From Marinobacter sp. SS5-14b (lineage in GTDB: Bacteria; Pseudomonadota; Gammaproteobacteria; Pseudomonadales; Oleiphilaceae), in contig NZ_JASSVM010000001.1 in the NCBI RefSeq assembly GCF_030541005.1, positions 496,001-560,000 on the forward strand: a stretch of 64,000 nt of DNA, given 5' to 3'. Under the pieces are notes generated by a model, which had not been told where the DNA came from, did not search any database, and worked only from the letters and a program-made list of their open reading frames with translations. Of the stretch, positions 45,611 through 55,342 are shown piece by piece. Within the stretch, counting starts at the first letter, position 1. The number at the start of each line of letters is the position of its first letter. The position numbers were made by a program, and so were the translations under genes.

Positions 45611-48235
45611 ATGAACACTGAATACAGAAAGCCGTTACCAGGTGCGGACCTGGAATACTACGACACCCGGCAGGCCATCGAAGCCATTCAGCCCGGCTCC
45701 TACGCCAAACTGCCGTATACCTCCAAGATCCTGGCCGAGCAGCTGGTGCGCCGTTGTGACAAGGAATCCCTGACCGATTCCCTGAAGCAGCTGATCGAGC
45801 GCCGCCGTGACCTGGACTTTCCCTGGTACCCTGCGCGTGTGGTGTGCCACGACATCCTAGGCCAGACTGCCCTGGTAGACCTGGCCGGCCTGCGTGATGC
45901 CATCGCAGAGAAGGGCGGGGATCCTTCCAAGGTGAACCCGGTCGTTCAAACCCAATTGATCGTGGACCACTCCCTGGCGGTCGAAGCCCCGGGTTTTGAT
46001 CCGGATGCGTTCGAGAAAAACCGTGCCATCGAAGATCGCCGTAACGAAGACCGTTTCCACTTCATTAACTGGACCCGCACGGCGTTCCGCAACGTCGATG
46101 TGATTCCGGCGGGTAACGGCATCATGCACCAGATCAACCTGGAGAAAATGTCTCCGGTGATCCAGAACCGCCCGGATGAAGACGGCCACCCGATTGCCTA
46201 CCCAGACACCTGCGTAGGTACTGACAGCCACACCCCGCACATTGATGCTCTGGGTGTTATTGCTGTGGGCGTGGGTGGTCTGGAAGCCGAAACCGTTATG
46301 CTGGGCCAGCCCTCCATGATGCGCCTGCCAGATATCGTGGGTGTCAAACTCACTGGCAAGCGCCAGCCGGGCATCACTGCCACCGATATCGTGCTGGCGA
46401 TTACCGAGTTCCTGCGTAAGGAACGTGTGGTTGGCGCCTATCTGGAATTCTTCGGTGAAGGCGCATCCAGCCTGACCATCGGTGACCGTGCCACCATCTC
46501 CAATATGACGCCGGAATACGGCGCCACCGCTGCGATGTTCTACATCGACGAGCAAACCATTGATTACCTGACGCTGACCGGCCGCGAGCCCGAGCAGGTC
46601 AAGTTGGTCGAAACCTTCGCCAAAGAAACCGGCCTGTGGGCGACCGAAATGACCGAAGCCCAGTACGAGCGCGTGCTGGAATTTGATCTGTCGACCGTGG
46701 TCCGCAACGTCGCTGGCCCGTCCAACCCGCACCGCCGTGTTGCGACTTCCGACCTGCACGATCGCGGCATAGCCGTGAACCTGGACAAGGCACTGGAAGA
46801 AGAGAAAAAAGGCTTGATGCCGGATGGCGCGGTGATCATTGCTGCGATTACGTCCTGCACCAACACCTCCAACCCCCGCAACGTGGTGGCGGCCGGTCTG
46901 GTGGCCAAGAAAGCCAACGAGCTGGGTCTGGTCCGCAAGCCGTGGGTGAAGTCGTCCTTCGCACCGGGCTCCAAGGTTGCCCGCCTGTACCTGGAAGAAG
47001 CCGGACTGTTATCGGAAATGGAAAAGCTCGGCTTCGGTATCGTGGCCTACGCCTGCACCACCTGTAACGGCATGTCGGGTGCGCTGGACCCGAAAATCCA
47101 GAAAGAAATCATCGATCGCGACTTGTACTCAACGGCGGTGTTGTCCGGTAACCGTAACTTTGACGGCCGGATTCACCCCTACGCCAAGCAGGCGTTCCTG
47201 GCGTCGCCGCCGCTGGTTGTGGCCTACGCCATTGCCGGAACCGTACGCTTTGATATTGAAAGAGACGCCCTGGGCTATGACAAAGACGGCAAGCCGGTCA
47301 CTCTGAAAGACCTGTGGCCGTCGGATGAAGAAATCGATCGTATCGTCGGTGAATTCGTCAAACCCGAGCAGTTCAAGCAGGTGTACATCCCGATGTTCAA
47401 CCTGGACGCCGTCGAACAGGCCAAGAGCCCGTTGTACGAGTGGCGCCCGCAATCCACCTACATCCGTCGTCCTCCATACTGGGAAGGCACCATGGCGGCT
47501 GAACGTCAGCTTAAGGGCATGCGCCCGCTGGCCATCCTGCCCGATAACATCACCACGGATCACCTGTCGCCGTCCAACGCCATCATGATGGACTCGGCTG
47601 CTGGTGAGTACCTGCACAAGATGGGCTTGCCGGAGGAAGACTTTAACTCCTATGCCACCCACCGTGGTGACCACCTGACTGCCCAGCGTGCCACCCTGGC
47701 CAACCCGAAACTGTTCAACGAAATGGTTCGGGACGAAAACGGCGAAGTAGTGCAGGGCTCTCTGGCCCGTGTGGAGCCAGAAGGCAAGGTCATGCGCATG
47801 TGGGAAGCCATCGAAACCTACATGGAGCGCAAGCAGCCTCTGATCATTGTCGCCGGTGCAGACTACGGCCAGGGTTCGTCTCGTGACTGGGCCGCCAAAG
47901 GCGTTGCACTGGCAGGAGTGGAAGCGATTGCCGCTGAAGGGTTCGAGCGCATCCACCGTACCAACCTGATCGGCATGGGCGTAATGCCCCTGCAGTTTGA
48001 GGAAGGCACCACCCGCAACACCTTGCAGTTGGATGGTACAGAAACCTACGACGTAGAAGGTACCCCGGCACCCGGCGCCAAGCTGGAACTGGTCATCCAC
48101 CGCAAGACCGGCGAAGTGGATCGGGTACCGGTGACCTGCCGATTGGAGACCGCGGAAGAAGTGACCGTGTACGCCGCTGGCGGTGTACTGCAGCGCTTTG
48201 CCCAGAACTTCCTGGCATCTGAGGGGGCGGCATGA
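45611..48235 (+). CDS. acnD: Fe/S-dependent 2-methylisocitrate dehydratase AcnD
   Basis: 874-residue aconitase-family enzyme dehydrating 2-methylcitrate. Cluster Cys are in TSCTNTSNPRN and YACTTCNGMSG; the C-terminal swivel domain has ADYGQGSSRDWAAKG. It replaces the non-homologous PrpD, and its presence with PrpF marks the AcnD/PrpF version of the pathway seen in Shewanella and Pseudomonas. ATG at 45611 is chosen; the frame opens earlier inside prpC. The stop overlaps prpF. Confidence 0.95.
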   Translation: MNTEYRKPLPGADLEYYDTRQAIEAIQPGSYAKLPYTSKILAEQLVRRCDKESLTDSLKQLIERRRDLDFPWYPARVVCHDILGQTALVDLAGLRDAIAEKGGDPSKVNPVVQTQLIVDHSLAVEAPGFDPDAFEKNRAIEDRRNEDRFHFINWTRTAFRNVDVIPAGNGIMHQINLEKMSPVIQNRPDEDGHPIAYPDTCVGTDSHTPHIDALGVIAVGVGGLEAETVMLGQPSMMRLPDIVGVKLTGKRQPGITATDIVLAITEFLRKERVVGAYLEFFGEGASSLTIGDRATISNMTPEYGATAAMFYIDEQTIDYLTLTGREPEQVKLVETFAKETGLWATEMTEAQYERVLEFDLSTVVRNVAGPSNPHRRVATSDLHDRGIAVNLDKALEEEKKGLMPDGAVIIAAITSCTNTSNPRNVVAAGLVAKKANELGLVRKPWVKSSFAPGSKVARLYLEEAGLLSEMEKLGFGIVAYACTTCNGMSGALDPKIQKEIIDRDLYSTAVLSGNRNFDGRIHPYAKQAFLASPPLVVAYAIAGTVRFDIERDALGYDKDGKPVTLKDLWPSDEEIDRIVGEFVKPEQFKQVYIPMFNLDAVEQAKSPLYEWRPQSTYIRRPPYWEGTMAAERQLKGMRPLAILPDNITTDHLSPSNAIMMDSAAGEYLHKMGLPEEDFNSYATHRGDHLTAQRATLANPKLFNEMVRDENGEVVQGSLARVEPEGKVMRMWEAIETYMERKQPLIIVAGADYGQGSSRDWAAKGVALAGVEAIAAEGFERIHRTNLIGMGVMPLQFEEGTTRNTLQLDGTETYDVEGTPAPGAKLELVIHRKTGEVDRVPVTCRLETAEEVTVYAAGGVLQRFAQNFLASEGAA

Positions 48236-49410
48236 TGCACGCCCCGCAGATCAAAGTGCCCGCCACGTACATGCGTGGCGGCACCAGCAAAGGCGCGTTC
48301 TTCCGATTACAAGACCTGCCAGAACCCTGTCAGGTCCCCGGTGAAGCCCGCGACAAACTCCTGCTGAGAGTCATCGGCAGCCCGGACCCCTACGAGAAAC
48401 AGATCGACGGCCTGGGCAACGCCACCTCCAGTACCAGTAAAACGGTCATCCTGGCGGCACCGACCCAGCCGGACCATGACGTGGACTACCTGTTTGGTCA
48501 GGTATCCATTGACAAGCCCTTCGTGGACTGGAGCGGCAACTGCGGCAACCTGACCGCAGCTGTCGGTGCCTTTGCCATCAACGGTGGCTTTGTCGCGAAA
48601 GACCGCATCCCGGAAAACGGCACCTGCGTGGTCCGGATCTGGCAGGCCAACATCCAGAAAACCATCGTTGCCCATGTCCCCATCACCAACGGTGAAGTGC
48701 AGGAAACCGGTGATTTTGAGCTGGATGGCGTGACCTTTCCGGCGGCGGAAGTGAAAATCGAGTTCATGGACCCCGCCGATGGCGAAGGTGCCATGTTCCC
48801 CACTGGTCATCTGGTCGACGACCTGGAAGTGCCGGGTGTGGGCACATTGAAAGCCACCATGATCAACGCCGGCATACCCACCATTTTCGTGAACGCCGAA
48901 GATATCGGGTACAAAGGCACTGAGCTGCAGAACGACATCAACAGCGACCCCAAAGCGCTGGCCATGTTTGAAACCATCCGCGCTCACGGTGCCGTGAAAA
49001 TGGGCCTGATCAAGGATGTGGCAGAAGCCGCCAATCGCCAGCACACGCCGAAAGTGGCGTTTGTGGCCAAGCCCGCGGATTACGTGTCCTCGAGCGGTAA
49101 ACAGATCAGCGGATCGGATATCGATCTGCTGGTTCGTGCCATGTCGATGGGCAAGCTCCACCATGCCATGATGGGCACCGCCGCCGTAGCCATCGCAACC
49201 GCTTCCGCCATTCCCGGAACGCTGGTGAATCTGGCCGCCGGTGGCGGAGACCGCACCGAAGTCACCTTCGGTCACCCGTCGGGAACCCTGGGTGTGGGCG
49301 CGGAAGCCAAAGAAGTGAGCGGCCAGTGGACCGCCACCAAAGCCATCATGAGCCGCAGCGCGCGGATTATTATGGAAGGGTGGGTTAGGGTGCCGGGAGA
49401 TTGCTTCTGA
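48232..49410 (+). CDS. prpF: 2-methylaconitate cis-trans isomerase PrpF
   Basis: 392-residue diaminopimelate-epimerase-fold isomerase that works with AcnD. Typical start IKVPATYMRGGTSKGAFF and the SGNCGNLTAAVG loop are present. It overlaps acnD by 4 bases (ATGA). Last gene of the operon; no clear terminator follows before the polysaccharide promoter region. Confidence 0.94.
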   Translation: MMHAPQIKVPATYMRGGTSKGAFFRLQDLPEPCQVPGEARDKLLLRVIGSPDPYEKQIDGLGNATSSTSKTVILAAPTQPDHDVDYLFGQVSIDKPFVDWSGNCGNLTAAVGAFAINGGFVAKDRIPENGTCVVRIWQANIQKTIVAHVPITNGEVQETGDFELDGVTFPAAEVKIEFMDPADGEGAMFPTGHLVDDLEVPGVGTLKATMINAGIPTIFVNAEDIGYKGTELQNDINSDPKALAMFETIRAHGAVKMGLIKDVAEAANRQHTPKVAFVAKPADYVSSSGKQISGSDIDLLVRAMSMGKLHHAMMGTAAVAIATASAIPGTLVNLAAGGGDRTEVTFGHPSGTLGVGAEAKEVSGQWTATKAIMSRSARIIMEGWVRVPGDCF

Positions 49411-49455
49411 CCTGAGGTGAATTGCAAAATACCATAAAATGTGGGCCGCGTGACG

Positions 49456-49505
49456 ATTGAAGTTTCAATGAATTGAAGTACAATCCTGTTACGGTTTGTT
49501 ACGGT
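49456..49505 (+). promoter_or_regulatory. repeat-rich regulatory region of the polysaccharide locus
   Basis: Within 50 bases lie a 14-base palindrome ATTGAAGTTTCAAT (49456-49469, 6-bp arms) and a direct repeat TGTTACGGT at 49487-49495 and 49497-49505 with a 10-base period, one helical turn. Similar half-sites recur nearby (AATTGAAGTACAAT). Likely regulator-binding sites; no clear -10/-35 pair was identified. Confidence 0.5.
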
Positions 49506-49565
49506 GTGTAGCAAAGGACGCTATCAGTTCAGTTCAGTGCAGTATGAACCGCACAAGGAGATGAC

Positions 49566-50978
49566 GTGGCCCACGTCAGGTTGTTCAGACACTATATTCA
49601 CCTGCCTTTTGTCATACTTGGCCTGATTGACTTCATTGTCATGGCCCTGGCTTTCGCATTGGCCGTGTTTTTCCGCTTCTTCGGGGAAGTGGGTTTCTTT
49701 GTTGAAAATCTGCTTTTCATCATTCTCTCCGTCATCGCATTTTCTCTCTTCAACCTCATTGTCATGATTGCGCTTGGCGTGCATCAGGCCAGTGTGGAAG
49801 AGGGCATGTCGGGCATGATGCTGCGCACCATCATGGCCATGATTCTGGCAATACCGGTACACGGCTTTGCCTATTTCGTTGCAGACGACTGGCTGTGGTA
49901 TCTCGGCAGCTTTGGCCTGCTGACATCGGCCACGGTGCTGTCGATTTTTTCACTCGGCATCACGCGGGTTCTGTTTTTTGCCCTTGTCGGGAATGAAGCT
50001 TTCAAACGCCGGGTGCTGGTCCTGGGCGCGGGCCATCGTGCCAGGCAGTTGCTGGAAGACCTCACCACGCCTTTCAATCGAAAGGGTTTCACCATGGCGG
50101 GCTTTGTACCGCTGCCTGACGAGCCCATCGAAATTGCCGACGAGCACCTCATCAACCTGCCAACCTCTCTTCACGAATACGTACTGCGGCACCCCGTGCG
50201 GGAAATCGTCGTGGCCGTAGACGATCGCCGCCGCGGGCTGCCGATGGAGGACCTTCTGGAATGTAAAATGGAAGGTGTGCAAATCATCGATGGCGCCAAT
50301 TTCTACGAGCGGGAGTCCCGCAAAGTCGCCCTGGAAATGATTACCCGGGGCTGGCTGGTGTTCTCCGATGGCTTTACGGTTTCATCGGTGTACGGCATCG
50401 GCAAGCGCACGCTGGACATTTTTTCTGCCGGTTTGCTGCTGCTGGCAACCTTTCCGATCATGTTGCTCACCGCTCTCGCCATCAAACTGGAAGACGGCTT
50501 GAAATCGCCGGTTCTTTACAGCCAGGAACGAGTAGGGCTGAACAACCGGGTATTTCGGGTCCACAAGTTTCGCTCGATGGTGACCGACGCTGAAAAACAC
50601 GGTGCGGTGTGGGCGAAAAAGAACGACAGCCGGGTTACCCGGGTGGGTGAATTCATCCGGAAGGTCAGAATTGATGAGCTGCCACAGATCTTTAACGTGC
50701 TGAATGGCACCATGGCGTTCGTTGGCCCAAGGCCTGAACGGCCGATTTTTGTGGAGCAACTGTCGGAAAAAATCCCGTTTTATGCCGAGCGCCACCGGGT
50801 AAAGCCGGGGCTAACAGGTTGGGCTCAACTCTGCTTCGCTTATGCGGACAACGAAGAAGATACCCGGGAAAAGCTCCGCTACGATCTCTATTACATCAAG
50901 AATCAGAGTTTGCTTCTTGATCTGTTGGTTATAATTCAGACAGTAGAAGTGGTGTTGTTCAAAAAAGGATCAAGGTAG
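49566..50978 (+). CDS. PEP-CTERM/XrtA-type undecaprenyl-phosphate sugar transferase (priming enzyme)
   Basis: 470-residue polyprenyl glycosylphosphotransferase that starts repeat-unit synthesis on undecaprenyl phosphate. Four or five helices in the first ~135 residues, a CoA-binding-like middle domain (RVLVLGAGHRARQLLEDL), and the catalytic bacterial sugar transferase domain (KRTLDIFSAGLLLLATFP, YSQERVGLNNRVFRVHKFRSM, DELPQIFNVLNGTMAFVGPRPERP). Architecture fits the TIGR03013 type linked to exosortase loci. GTG at 49566 behind AAGGAG. Confidence 0.9.
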   Translation: MAHVRLFRHYIHLPFVILGLIDFIVMALAFALAVFFRFFGEVGFFVENLLFIILSVIAFSLFNLIVMIALGVHQASVEEGMSGMMLRTIMAMILAIPVHGFAYFVADDWLWYLGSFGLLTSATVLSIFSLGITRVLFFALVGNEAFKRRVLVLGAGHRARQLLEDLTTPFNRKGFTMAGFVPLPDEPIEIADEHLINLPTSLHEYVLRHPVREIVVAVDDRRRGLPMEDLLECKMEGVQIIDGANFYERESRKVALEMITRGWLVFSDGFTVSSVYGIGKRTLDIFSAGLLLLATFPIMLLTALAIKLEDGLKSPVLYSQERVGLNNRVFRVHKFRSMVTDAEKHGAVWAKKNDSRVTRVGEFIRKVRIDELPQIFNVLNGTMAFVGPRPERPIFVEQLSEKIPFYAERHRVKPGLTGWAQLCFAYADNEEDTREKLRYDLYYIKNQSLLLDLLVIIQTVEVVLFKKGSR

Positions 50979-51042
50979 TTTCGGGACAAAGCATTTCCCG
51001 GAACATGGAATGCAGCACGGACCTCAGAAGCGAGGATTAAAG

Positions 51043-51687
51043 ATGTCACGGAAGTATCTCACCCAAGGGCTATTAGTGTCCTTTCTGGCGGTAGCTTTTC
51101 TCTCCGGCTGTGCCGGAAACTCCCCTTCTTCCCCTGAGAAAATTCAGCGGGCACTGGCTGTCGAAACCAGAGACAGCGTTGACCAATACATTCTGGGCGC
51201 CACCGATGTTGTGCAGGTGTCCGTATGGCGCAATGACGATCTCAGCATATCCGTACCGGTGCGACCTGATGGCAAAATCTCGGTACCACTGGTTGGTGAC
51301 GTGCAAGCCAGTGGCCGCACACCGGTAGAGCTGGCCGGCGCCATCAAGGCGGATCTGGCGCAGTACATCCGGGAACCCCAGGTGAGTGTGGTGGTTACCT
51401 CCATGGGTAGCCATGAGTTCACTGACCGGGTGCGGGTGACTGGAGCGGTTCGCCAGCCGATCTCTGTTCCACATCGCAGCGGTATGACGGTGCTGGATGT
51501 TTTCCTCAGTGCTGGTGGCGCCAATGAGTTTGCATCACTCAACAGCGCCATGCTTTACCGGAAAGTGGAAGGCGATGTGGTGGCCATTCCGGTTCGGCTT
51601 GATGATATTCTGAGCAAAGGGGTGGTTGAAACCAACTACTCTATGCGGCCCGGCGACATTCTCACCATTCCTGAGCGCAGTTTTTAA
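51043..51687 (+). CDS. polysaccharide export lipoprotein (Wza-like, XrtA-associated)
   Basis: 214 residues with a lipobox LSGC near residue 21, then a Poly_export domain (YILGATDVVQVSVWRNDDLSISVPVRPDGKISVPLVGDV) and a SLBB domain (VRVTGAVRQPISVPHRSGMTVLDVF). It should form the outer-membrane export pore. Short version without the C-terminal helical barrel seen in E. coli Wza, as typical for the TIGR03027 group. ATG at 51043 follows GAGG. Confidence 0.88.
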   Translation: MSRKYLTQGLLVSFLAVAFLSGCAGNSPSSPEKIQRALAVETRDSVDQYILGATDVVQVSVWRNDDLSISVPVRPDGKISVPLVGDVQASGRTPVELAGAIKADLAQYIREPQVSVVVTSMGSHEFTDRVRVTGAVRQPISVPHRSGMTVLDVFLSAGGANEFASLNSAMLYRKVEGDVVAIPVRLDDILSKGVVETNYSMRPGDILTIPERSF

Positions 51688-51724
51688 CTGACAGCCCTGC
51701 AGGAACAATTGAGGTTCGGTTGAT

Positions 51725-53242
51725 ATGGCATTACCCCTGTCGCAAATACCACAGGAAGTTATCCGGGAGGTACGCAGTCGTAAGTGGCTTGCGTTCCTTC
51801 TTTTTGTTGTCGTGAGCTTTGCGATTCTCGGGGCTGGCTTCGTATGGCCTTACAAGTATCAATCGGATGTGATCATCTTTGTTGACGACAGGAATATCAT
51901 CGGGCCGCTGATGGAAGGGCGTGCGGTGACCACTGAAATAAACGACCGTATCTCAGCTGCCAAGGAAATGCTGCTCAGCCGTTCGGTGATTGAAAAAGTG
52001 GCTACAGACACCAGTATTTTCGAGAACGCCTCCATGGACCCAGAGGCTATCGAAAACCGGATCGCTTATGTCCGGTCCGGGTTGGCGGTGCGGCCCCGAG
52101 GTGACAGTTACTTCAGCGTTGGTTTCACCTCCACCTCCCAGATGGAATCTTTTCGCACCGCCCAGCGCCTTGGTCAGCTTTTTGTTGAGGAAACCAAAGA
52201 GCGAAAGCGAATAGAAAGCCGCGGCGCCTATGACTTTATCGACAAGCAAGTTAAAAGCTACGAGCAGCAACTGACTCAGGCTGAAAATCGCCTGAAACAG
52301 TTCCTGTCTGAAAATACAGACGGCACGGAGCAGGAAGCCAATGCTCGAATGGCCCAGCTTAGAAATCAGCTGGAGCTCGCAAAACTCGAACAAGAGGAGC
52401 TTAAAACCCGCTCGGCGTCTCTGGCGGGGCAGCTTGCCGGGATACGTCCAACCATCCGTCAAGGTAGAACAGAAGACGCCTACCGGGAGCGTATCCGAAT
52501 GCTTGAGGAGCGGCTGGACGCCCTCAGGTTGCAGTACCACGATTCCTATCCCGATATTGTCATTCTGCGGGAGCAGCTTGCGGAGCTGCGCAAGCAAAGA
52601 GCTGCTGCATCTCAACAGGAACCTTCACGAAATGCGCTGGCGGGTGAAGAGGCCGTAAACCCCCTGTATCAAGAACTAAGTGCGGCGCTATCAACAACAC
52701 GCGCAGACATGGCCACCGTCGAAACCCGTATAGCGTCGCTGGAGAGGTTAATGACCGAGCATGTTCAGAGAATGGAGCGGATACAGGCAAACAAGGCCCA
52801 ATACTCTGAGCTGACCCGTGATATGGAAGTCAACCGCGAAATCTACGACGACCTCCTGAAGCGCAGAGAAAAAGCGCGGGTGTCCATGCATCTGGACATC
52901 GAAGGGCAGGGGTTGAACTACCGAATAAACGAACCCGCACAGTATCCCCGCGAGCCAAACGGACCCCAGTTCTCCATGTTTGCCATGGCAGGGTTACTGT
53001 TAGGGATGATCGCGCCGTTCGGTGCGGTCGCCGGCTTGTTGCAGGTTGATCCTCGTATCCGGGCCAAAAAGCAACTCGAAGAGGGCATTGGGCTGCCGGT
53101 GCTTATTGAAATACCTGAAGTGCGTACCCCTTTTGAAAAACGCAGAGACCGGAAAGTGACTTGGCTTGTAGGAATTTTCGCCTTGGTTGCGGCTGCGCTT
53201 TATGTGGCGGTTGTTGCACTGGCTTATCTGGAGATTATCTGA
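51725..53242 (+). CDS. XrtA-associated polysaccharide chain-length determinant (Wzz-like)
   Basis: 505-residue inner-membrane co-polymerase with a helix near 20-42, a long periplasmic coiled-coil region (about 150-390, EQQLTQAENRLKQFLSE; LEERLDALRLQYHDSYPDIVILREQLAEL), and two C-terminal helices near 418-440 and 480-505. A Wzz domain starts the protein (YQSDVIIFVDD). Matches the TIGR03007 type. Its last base pairs overlap the next start (TGATG). Confidence 0.88.
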   Translation: MALPLSQIPQEVIREVRSRKWLAFLLFVVVSFAILGAGFVWPYKYQSDVIIFVDDRNIIGPLMEGRAVTTEINDRISAAKEMLLSRSVIEKVATDTSIFENASMDPEAIENRIAYVRSGLAVRPRGDSYFSVGFTSTSQMESFRTAQRLGQLFVEETKERKRIESRGAYDFIDKQVKSYEQQLTQAENRLKQFLSENTDGTEQEANARMAQLRNQLELAKLEQEELKTRSASLAGQLAGIRPTIRQGRTEDAYRERIRMLEERLDALRLQYHDSYPDIVILREQLAELRKQRAAASQQEPSRNALAGEEAVNPLYQELSAALSTTRADMATVETRIASLERLMTEHVQRMERIQANKAQYSELTRDMEVNREIYDDLLKRREKARVSMHLDIEGQGLNYRINEPAQYPREPNGPQFSMFAMAGLLLGMIAPFGAVAGLLQVDPRIRAKKQLEEGIGLPVLIEIPEVRTPFEKRRDRKVTWLVGIFALVAAALYVAVVALAYLEII

Positions 53243-54036
53243 TGCCGGAGCAAAGAAGTTTCCCGTCGGAAGTTCCAAAGCATGATGAGGAAGATTCCCG
53301 ATTGCTGGTGCCAAGCTCGCTGGAGCTGGGCCCCGGTGCCGTCGATAAATACGTCATCAGTAAACAGATTGTCCGAATGCAGGAGCCAAGAAAGCTCACG
53401 CCAGACGATCTGGATGAACGCAGGATCATCTACCCTGAATCCAGGGACAGAGCCCTTGTAAACCGATTCCGAAACCTTCGTACCAAATTACTGGAACTTT
53501 CCGGTGGTAATAATTTTACCCTGGTGGTGAGCGGGGCCTGTTCCGGGGCTGGATCTTCATTTGTTGCGCTGAATCTGGCGGCGGCATTTGCCTTTGATCA
53601 GGCCAAGACCGCGCTGATTATCGACTGTAATCTGCGCGAACCGTCCCTGCACAGCACGCTGGATGTGATGCCGGAGACCGGCCTGACCGACTTCCTGGAT
53701 GACCCGGATTTTGACATTGCCCGGATTCTCTACCCAACGGGTATCCCCCGCTTACGCTTGATACCGGCGGGCAGCCGACGAGAAACGCCAGCGGAATTCT
53801 TTACCTCATTCAGAATGAAGCAGTTCCTGCAGGCGGTTCGCCGCCGATATCCGGACCGTTTCATCGTACTCGACACCGCACCGATTTCGGAATCGCCGGA
53901 TGCGCGAATTCTGACTGAGCTGTGTGATTACGGAATGCTGGTAGTGCCCCATGGCAAAATTACGGCAGCGGCAGCGGAGCAAGCTGCTACGGCGTTTAAC
54001 CCGGACAAATTTGTGGGAGCCGTTATCAATGGCTAG
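53242..54036 (+). CDS. BY-kinase-like ParA-fold protein lacking the Walker A lysine
   Basis: 264 residues, homologous to the PEP-CTERM-locus tyrosine autokinases (CpsD/Wzc kinase domain). The nucleotide loop reads SGACSGAGSS at 97-106: the Lys of the usual PGEGKS is Ser105. Walker A' is ALIIDCNLREPS, with Asn130 where DxD is usual, and Walker B is FIVLDTAPI. There is no Tyr-rich C-terminal tail. It probably binds the chain-length protein but may not phosphorylate. It overlaps both neighbours by a few bases. Confidence 0.8.
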   Translation: MPEQRSFPSEVPKHDEEDSRLLVPSSLELGPGAVDKYVISKQIVRMQEPRKLTPDDLDERRIIYPESRDRALVNRFRNLRTKLLELSGGNNFTLVVSGACSGAGSSFVALNLAAAFAFDQAKTALIIDCNLREPSLHSTLDVMPETGLTDFLDDPDFDIARILYPTGIPRLRLIPAGSRRETPAEFFTSFRMKQFLQAVRRRYPDRFIVLDTAPISESPDARILTELCDYGMLVVPHGKITAAAAEQAATAFNPDKFVGAVING

Positions 54037-55312
54037 TCGGCAGCGAGCAGGGATGCTTCGGAGTGTCTCAACGGTGGGGCTCACCGTGTTGGGTGGTGCT
54101 GTGCCAGCCCTGGCGGGTCAGACCGAACTGTTAGCTGGTCTCGATACCCGGTTTACGGACAATGCAAGAAAGAGCAGCAGCAACGAAATCAGTGACCTCG
54201 AAAGTCGAGCTTATGTGAAGGCAGGGTATACCAGTGACCCTGGGCGTTGTAATTCTGATTTCTCCGGCACGCTGGGCTATAGATACTGGCAAGACAGCAC
54301 GTTTGATAACGAAAGTTACGCAGAAATGGACTTTGCAGGCGACTGTGAATTAGCCAATCAGCTCTACTGGGATGTGGCCAATACCCTGAGGGAAGTAAAT
54401 CAAAGCAGCCGCCAGAGCGACACGCAAGACAACCGAACCCAAAAGAATGTGTTCAGTTCCGGCCCGCGTTACGTCTGGCGTTTAAACAACACCAACTGGC
54501 TGACACTGTCGGCGTTGTATCAGAACACAGAATTCTCCGAACCGGAGGAGTCTGATAGTGAACGTTATACCGGCTCGGTCGCCTGGAGCCATGCGTTCAG
54601 CCAAACCCTGAACAGCGGCCTTAGCACCTCATACAGCCGCACCGAATACGACACCGGAGCCGAAGTAGACGTCACATCCGCCAGAGTGACCTTCAGTAAA
54701 CTCTGGGCAACCATGAATGTGTCCGGCGCCGTTGGAGCGAGTGAAATTGAAACCCGTTTTGGCACCACCACTCAAACCAGCGATGGCCTGGTGGGGGAGC
54801 TGGACCTGACAAGAAGCCTGACGCCGAGCGCGGAGTGGTTCCTTCGTGCCGCCCGGGAGCTGACCGATCGAACGTCTACATTTGATTTCCGTTTCGGAGA
54901 ATTTCAGTTCAGCCTGCAAGATTCGATTTCAGTGGAAGTGACTACGATTGTAACGGGTCTTAACAAGCGTTTTTCCGATAGCGGTTCATTGACGGTTGAA
55001 GCTTATGCCAACCAGTCCGACTATCTCCAATCGAACGAGCAGGAAGACAGCAGTGGCTTGAATATCCGGTATTCGCGACCCGTTGCGGAGCGAACAAGTG
55101 CATCGCTCGGTCTGGGATACGACTACCAGACCTATGCAAGCGACGACGTGGATGATCGCAGAGCAAGGGTAGAGCTCGGCATGGAATACCAAGCGTCCCG
55201 GGATCTCAGCTTGAACGCCCGGGCCGGCCATGAAAGTAAAGTCAGCGATTTAGCAAACAGTGAGTATGAAGAGAACTGGGTGTTGCTGGGCTTGGAATAC
55301 CGGTTTCGTTAA
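54029..55312 (+). CDS. outer-membrane beta-barrel protein of the XrtA polysaccharide locus
   Basis: 427 residues: signal peptide (VGLTVLGGAVPALA) followed by repeated amphipathic strands rich in aromatic, Ser, Asp and Thr residues and a C-terminal strand ending LEYRFR. This matches the TIGR03016-type barrel found at the same place in PEP-CTERM loci, possibly involved in polymer export or surface attachment. ATG at 54029 overlaps the preceding TAG; 8-base overlap. Confidence 0.82.
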   Translation: MASRQRAGMLRSVSTVGLTVLGGAVPALAGQTELLAGLDTRFTDNARKSSSNEISDLESRAYVKAGYTSDPGRCNSDFSGTLGYRYWQDSTFDNESYAEMDFAGDCELANQLYWDVANTLREVNQSSRQSDTQDNRTQKNVFSSGPRYVWRLNNTNWLTLSALYQNTEFSEPEESDSERYTGSVAWSHAFSQTLNSGLSTSYSRTEYDTGAEVDVTSARVTFSKLWATMNVSGAVGASEIETRFGTTTQTSDGLVGELDLTRSLTPSAEWFLRAARELTDRTSTFDFRFGEFQFSLQDSISVEVTTIVTGLNKRFSDSGSLTVEAYANQSDYLQSNEQEDSSGLNIRYSRPVAERTSASLGLGYDYQTYASDDVDDRRARVELGMEYQASRDLSLNARAGHESKVSDLANSEYEENWVLLGLEYRFR

Positions 55313-55342
55313 CCGTAACAGGATGTGGGTGAGACCGACGCC

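Noticed and set aside
45857..48100. Long open frames antisense to acnD (and similar ones opposite aspS, galE, ugd and prpF)
   Set aside because: They are shadows of strong codon bias in conserved genes; none has a recognisable domain or start context.
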